Shown here in pieces: positions 14,541 through 14,643 of a DNA stretch of 14,643 nucleotides (position 1 is the stretch's first letter; each line of letters begins with the position of its first letter). The DNA is from Clostridia bacterium. Its GTDB lineage: Bacteria > Bacillota_E > SLMV01 > PUMD01. The position numbers and the translations under genes were made by a program. The stretch is taken from positions 1 through 14,643 of the forward strand of contig SKXF01000167.1 in assembly GCA_007128555.1 (NCBI GenBank), read 5' to 3'. The notes under the pieces were generated by a model. The model was not told the DNA's origin and did not search any database. It saw only the letters and a list, made by a program, of their open reading frames with translations.

Positions 14541-14643
14541 TCACCAGGAGATCTCGTCGGCGTTCAGCCCATCTACCAGCAATCTCAGGGCCCCCTCGTA
14601 CGTGGCCGCACCGAAGCCCCACAGCCCCCCCACGCACACAGAT
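14541..14643 (-). CDS. Partial gene at the right edge, C-terminal 33 residues, unrecognised
   Basis: An open frame enters from the right edge and ends at TGA 14543-14541, 118 bases upstream of rsmD. The visible end is VCVGGLWGFGAATYEGALRLL followed by VDGLNADEISW. The amphipathic helix pattern and lack of stops suggest a real C-terminus, but 33 residues are too few to name the family. A second frame is also open here, so the call depends on sequence outside the window. Confidence 0.35.
   Translation of the reverse strand, partial: SVCVGGLWGFGAATYEGALRLLVDGLNADEISW

Noticed and set aside
1..14643. CRISPR arrays, tRNA or rRNA genes, transposases or integrases
   Set aside because: No regularly spaced repeats, no cloverleaf or rRNA-like stretch, and no recombinase motifs seen on either strand; the only long repeats are the two junction copies.

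Overview
The window looks like a chromosomal segment of a spore-forming Bacillota (Firmicutes), probably a fairly GC-rich clostridial-type lineage. Evidence: the sporulation-associated membrane protein YlbJ, a YtxC-family protein, a YlbL/SepM-type PDZ-Lon protease, and the order rsmD - coaD - ylbJ - ylbL - yceD(ylbN) - rpmF, which parallels the ylbH-ylbI-ylbJ-ylbL-ylbN-rpmF region of Bacillus. Species cannot be named from sequence reading alone.

Layout. (1) 51-2774, plus strand: a two-gene envelope-sugar unit, a UDP-N-acetyl-hexosamine 6-dehydrogenase and a GT4-type glycosyltransferase, behind an extended -10 promoter. (2) 2866-3276, minus: an AT-richer orphan four-helix membrane protein. (3) 3554-7197, minus: a translationally coupled pair, a 967-residue O-antigen ligase/polymerase-like membrane protein fused to an extracytoplasmic part with FG-GAP-like D-x-TGDG repeats, then a lipoprotein. 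(4) 7352-8211, minus: a MntA/HepT-type (MNT/HEPN) toxin-antitoxin pair. (5) 8629-9507, minus: ytxC. (6) 9649-11514, minus: rpmF, yceD and the YlbL/SepM-like protease. (7) 11593-12810, plus: ylbJ. (8) 12757-14422, minus: a coiled-coil protein, coaD and rsmD, then the 3' end of an unrecognised gene at the right edge.

How it fits together. The right half is a conserved core neighbourhood (ribosome, CoA synthesis, rRNA methylation, sporulation). The left half is an envelope-glycan accessory region: sugar oxidation, glycosyl transfer and a ligase or polymerase that could act on a lipid-linked glycan outside the membrane.

The most unusual structure is the junction between the halves. The toxin-antitoxin pair lies between two imperfect direct copies (about 185 bp) of the ytxC-ligase junction. 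The copy beside intact ytxC (8511-8693) carries a decayed start of the ligase gene. The copy beside the intact ligase gene (7139-7327) carries a decayed, frameshifted 3' end of ytxC. The module was therefore gained, or left behind, by an event that duplicated this junction. The second unusual item is the ligase-propeller fusion and its coupled lipoprotein.
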